Origin: Saccharofermentans sp.
Lineage (GTDB): Bacteria; Bacillota; Clostridia; Saccharofermentanales; Saccharofermentanaceae
Assembly (NCBI GenBank): GCA_024682215.1
Contig: JAIKZM010000138.1
Coordinates: 1 to 43,198 of the forward strand
Direction: 5' to 3'
DNA length: 43,198 nt
Below the pieces are notes generated by a model. The model did no database searches. It was given only the letters and a program-made list of their open reading frames with translations, and was not told where the DNA came from. A program made the translations under genes and the position numbers. This document shows, piece by piece, positions 42,898-43,198 of the stretch. How positions within the stretch are numbered: position 1 is the stretch's first letter; each line of letters starts with the position of its first letter.

Positions 42898-43198
42898 TTA
42901 CAGTCTCCAGAACCTCATTCCGGAAGCCTTGAGCTCATCCATCCTGTAAAGGCTCTTTACGTCGATCAGGACCTTCTCGTCGTCCTTGAGGTCTTCCTTG
43001 AACAGCTTCTTAAGCTGGATCATCGACATGTTCCTGAACTCGTTATGGCCTACTGCAACGATAACGCAGTCTGCCTTCGGGATCTGGTCGAAAGGTACGA
43101 GATCCACACCGTATTCATGCTTTGCAACCTCAACGTCAGCCCAGGAGTCAGTTACGACCGGATTGATATCGTATTCCTTGAGCCTGTTGATGATGTCT
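42898..43198 (-). CDS. Nucleotide-sugar dehydrogenase, C-terminal part (partial)
   Basis: The frame is open to the right edge, so about 99 C-terminal residues are present and the start is outside the window. The sequence VTDSWADVEVAKHEYGVDLV, then DCVIVAVGHNEFRNM and the ending SGMRFWRL, fits the UDP-binding C-terminal domain of the UDP-glucose/GDP-mannose dehydrogenase family, closest in type to TviB/WbpA-like UDP-HexNAc 6-dehydrogenases. Such enzymes make uronic-acid sugars for surface polysaccharides. The substrate cannot be fixed from this fragment. Confidence 0.85.
   Translation of the reverse strand, partial: DIINRLKEYDINPVVTDSWADVEVAKHEYGVDLVPFDQIPKADCVIVAVGHNEFRNMSMIQLKKLFKEDLKDDEKVLIDVKSLYRMDELKASGMRFWRL

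Overview
The window looks like a chromosomal segment from an anaerobic, low-to-mid-GC Gram-positive bacterium of the class Clostridia. The signs are a T-box leader, strong AGGAGG-type ribosome binding sites, lipoprotein signal peptides, an indolepyruvate:ferredoxin oxidoreductase operon, a secG-rnr neighbourhood and many Rho-independent terminators. I cannot name the species. Base composition looks even. I see no rRNA, tRNA, CRISPR array, prophage or complete insertion sequence.

Layout. 1-230: a T-box riboswitch and its promoter on the minus strand, controlling a gene beyond the left edge. 369-3860: a lipoprotein, a small cysteine-containing protein coupled to RNase R (rnr), and secG. 3925-8523: a Ca2+-type P-ATPase and a Na/Pi-cotransporter family protein with a PhoU-like tail. 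8680-12780: an operon of a zinc-ribbon membrane protein, an ABC ATPase and an ABC permease. 12909-17702: an MMPL/RND exporter plus a heptad-repeat lipoprotein, divergent from a TetR regulator, with three near-identical palindromic operators between them. 17747-19498: a PTS_EIIC_2-type membrane protein and a small membrane-anchored protein.

19485-27437: a BtuFCD/FecBCD-type uptake system divergent from metF, a stand-alone MetH reactivation-domain protein, a cobalamin-dependent metH lacking that domain, and a PAP2 phosphatase. The arrangement suggests corrinoid uptake feeding methionine synthesis. 27430-29907: a CopA-type copper ATPase with HMA domains at both ends. A well-placed internal ribosome binding site could also release the C-terminal HMA as a free CopZ-like chaperone, and a DtxR-type palindrome lies just upstream of the gene.

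30059-33206: an MscS channel, a membrane-anchored Pro/Thr-linker protein and a six-helix membrane protein with a Pro/Gln tail. 33354-36665: an acyl/aryl-CoA ligase and a sodium:solute symporter. 36787-37915: two tandem paralogues, each with two membrane helices, a winged-helix-like segment and a zinc ribbon. 37967-42475: the minus-strand operon iorA-iorB-thioesterase-paaK-ACT, for oxidation of aromatic 2-oxo acids and interconversion of aryl-acetates and their CoA esters. 42476-42897: an unusual non-coding stretch of paired AAAAGTG-type repeats. 42898-end: the C-terminus of a nucleotide-sugar dehydrogenase.

The most interesting signals are the internal start in copA, the repeat element upstream of iorA, the paired membrane/winged-helix/zinc-ribbon proteins, the triple TetR operator, and the DtxR-like box before copA. 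All functions come from reading motifs and context; no database search was run.
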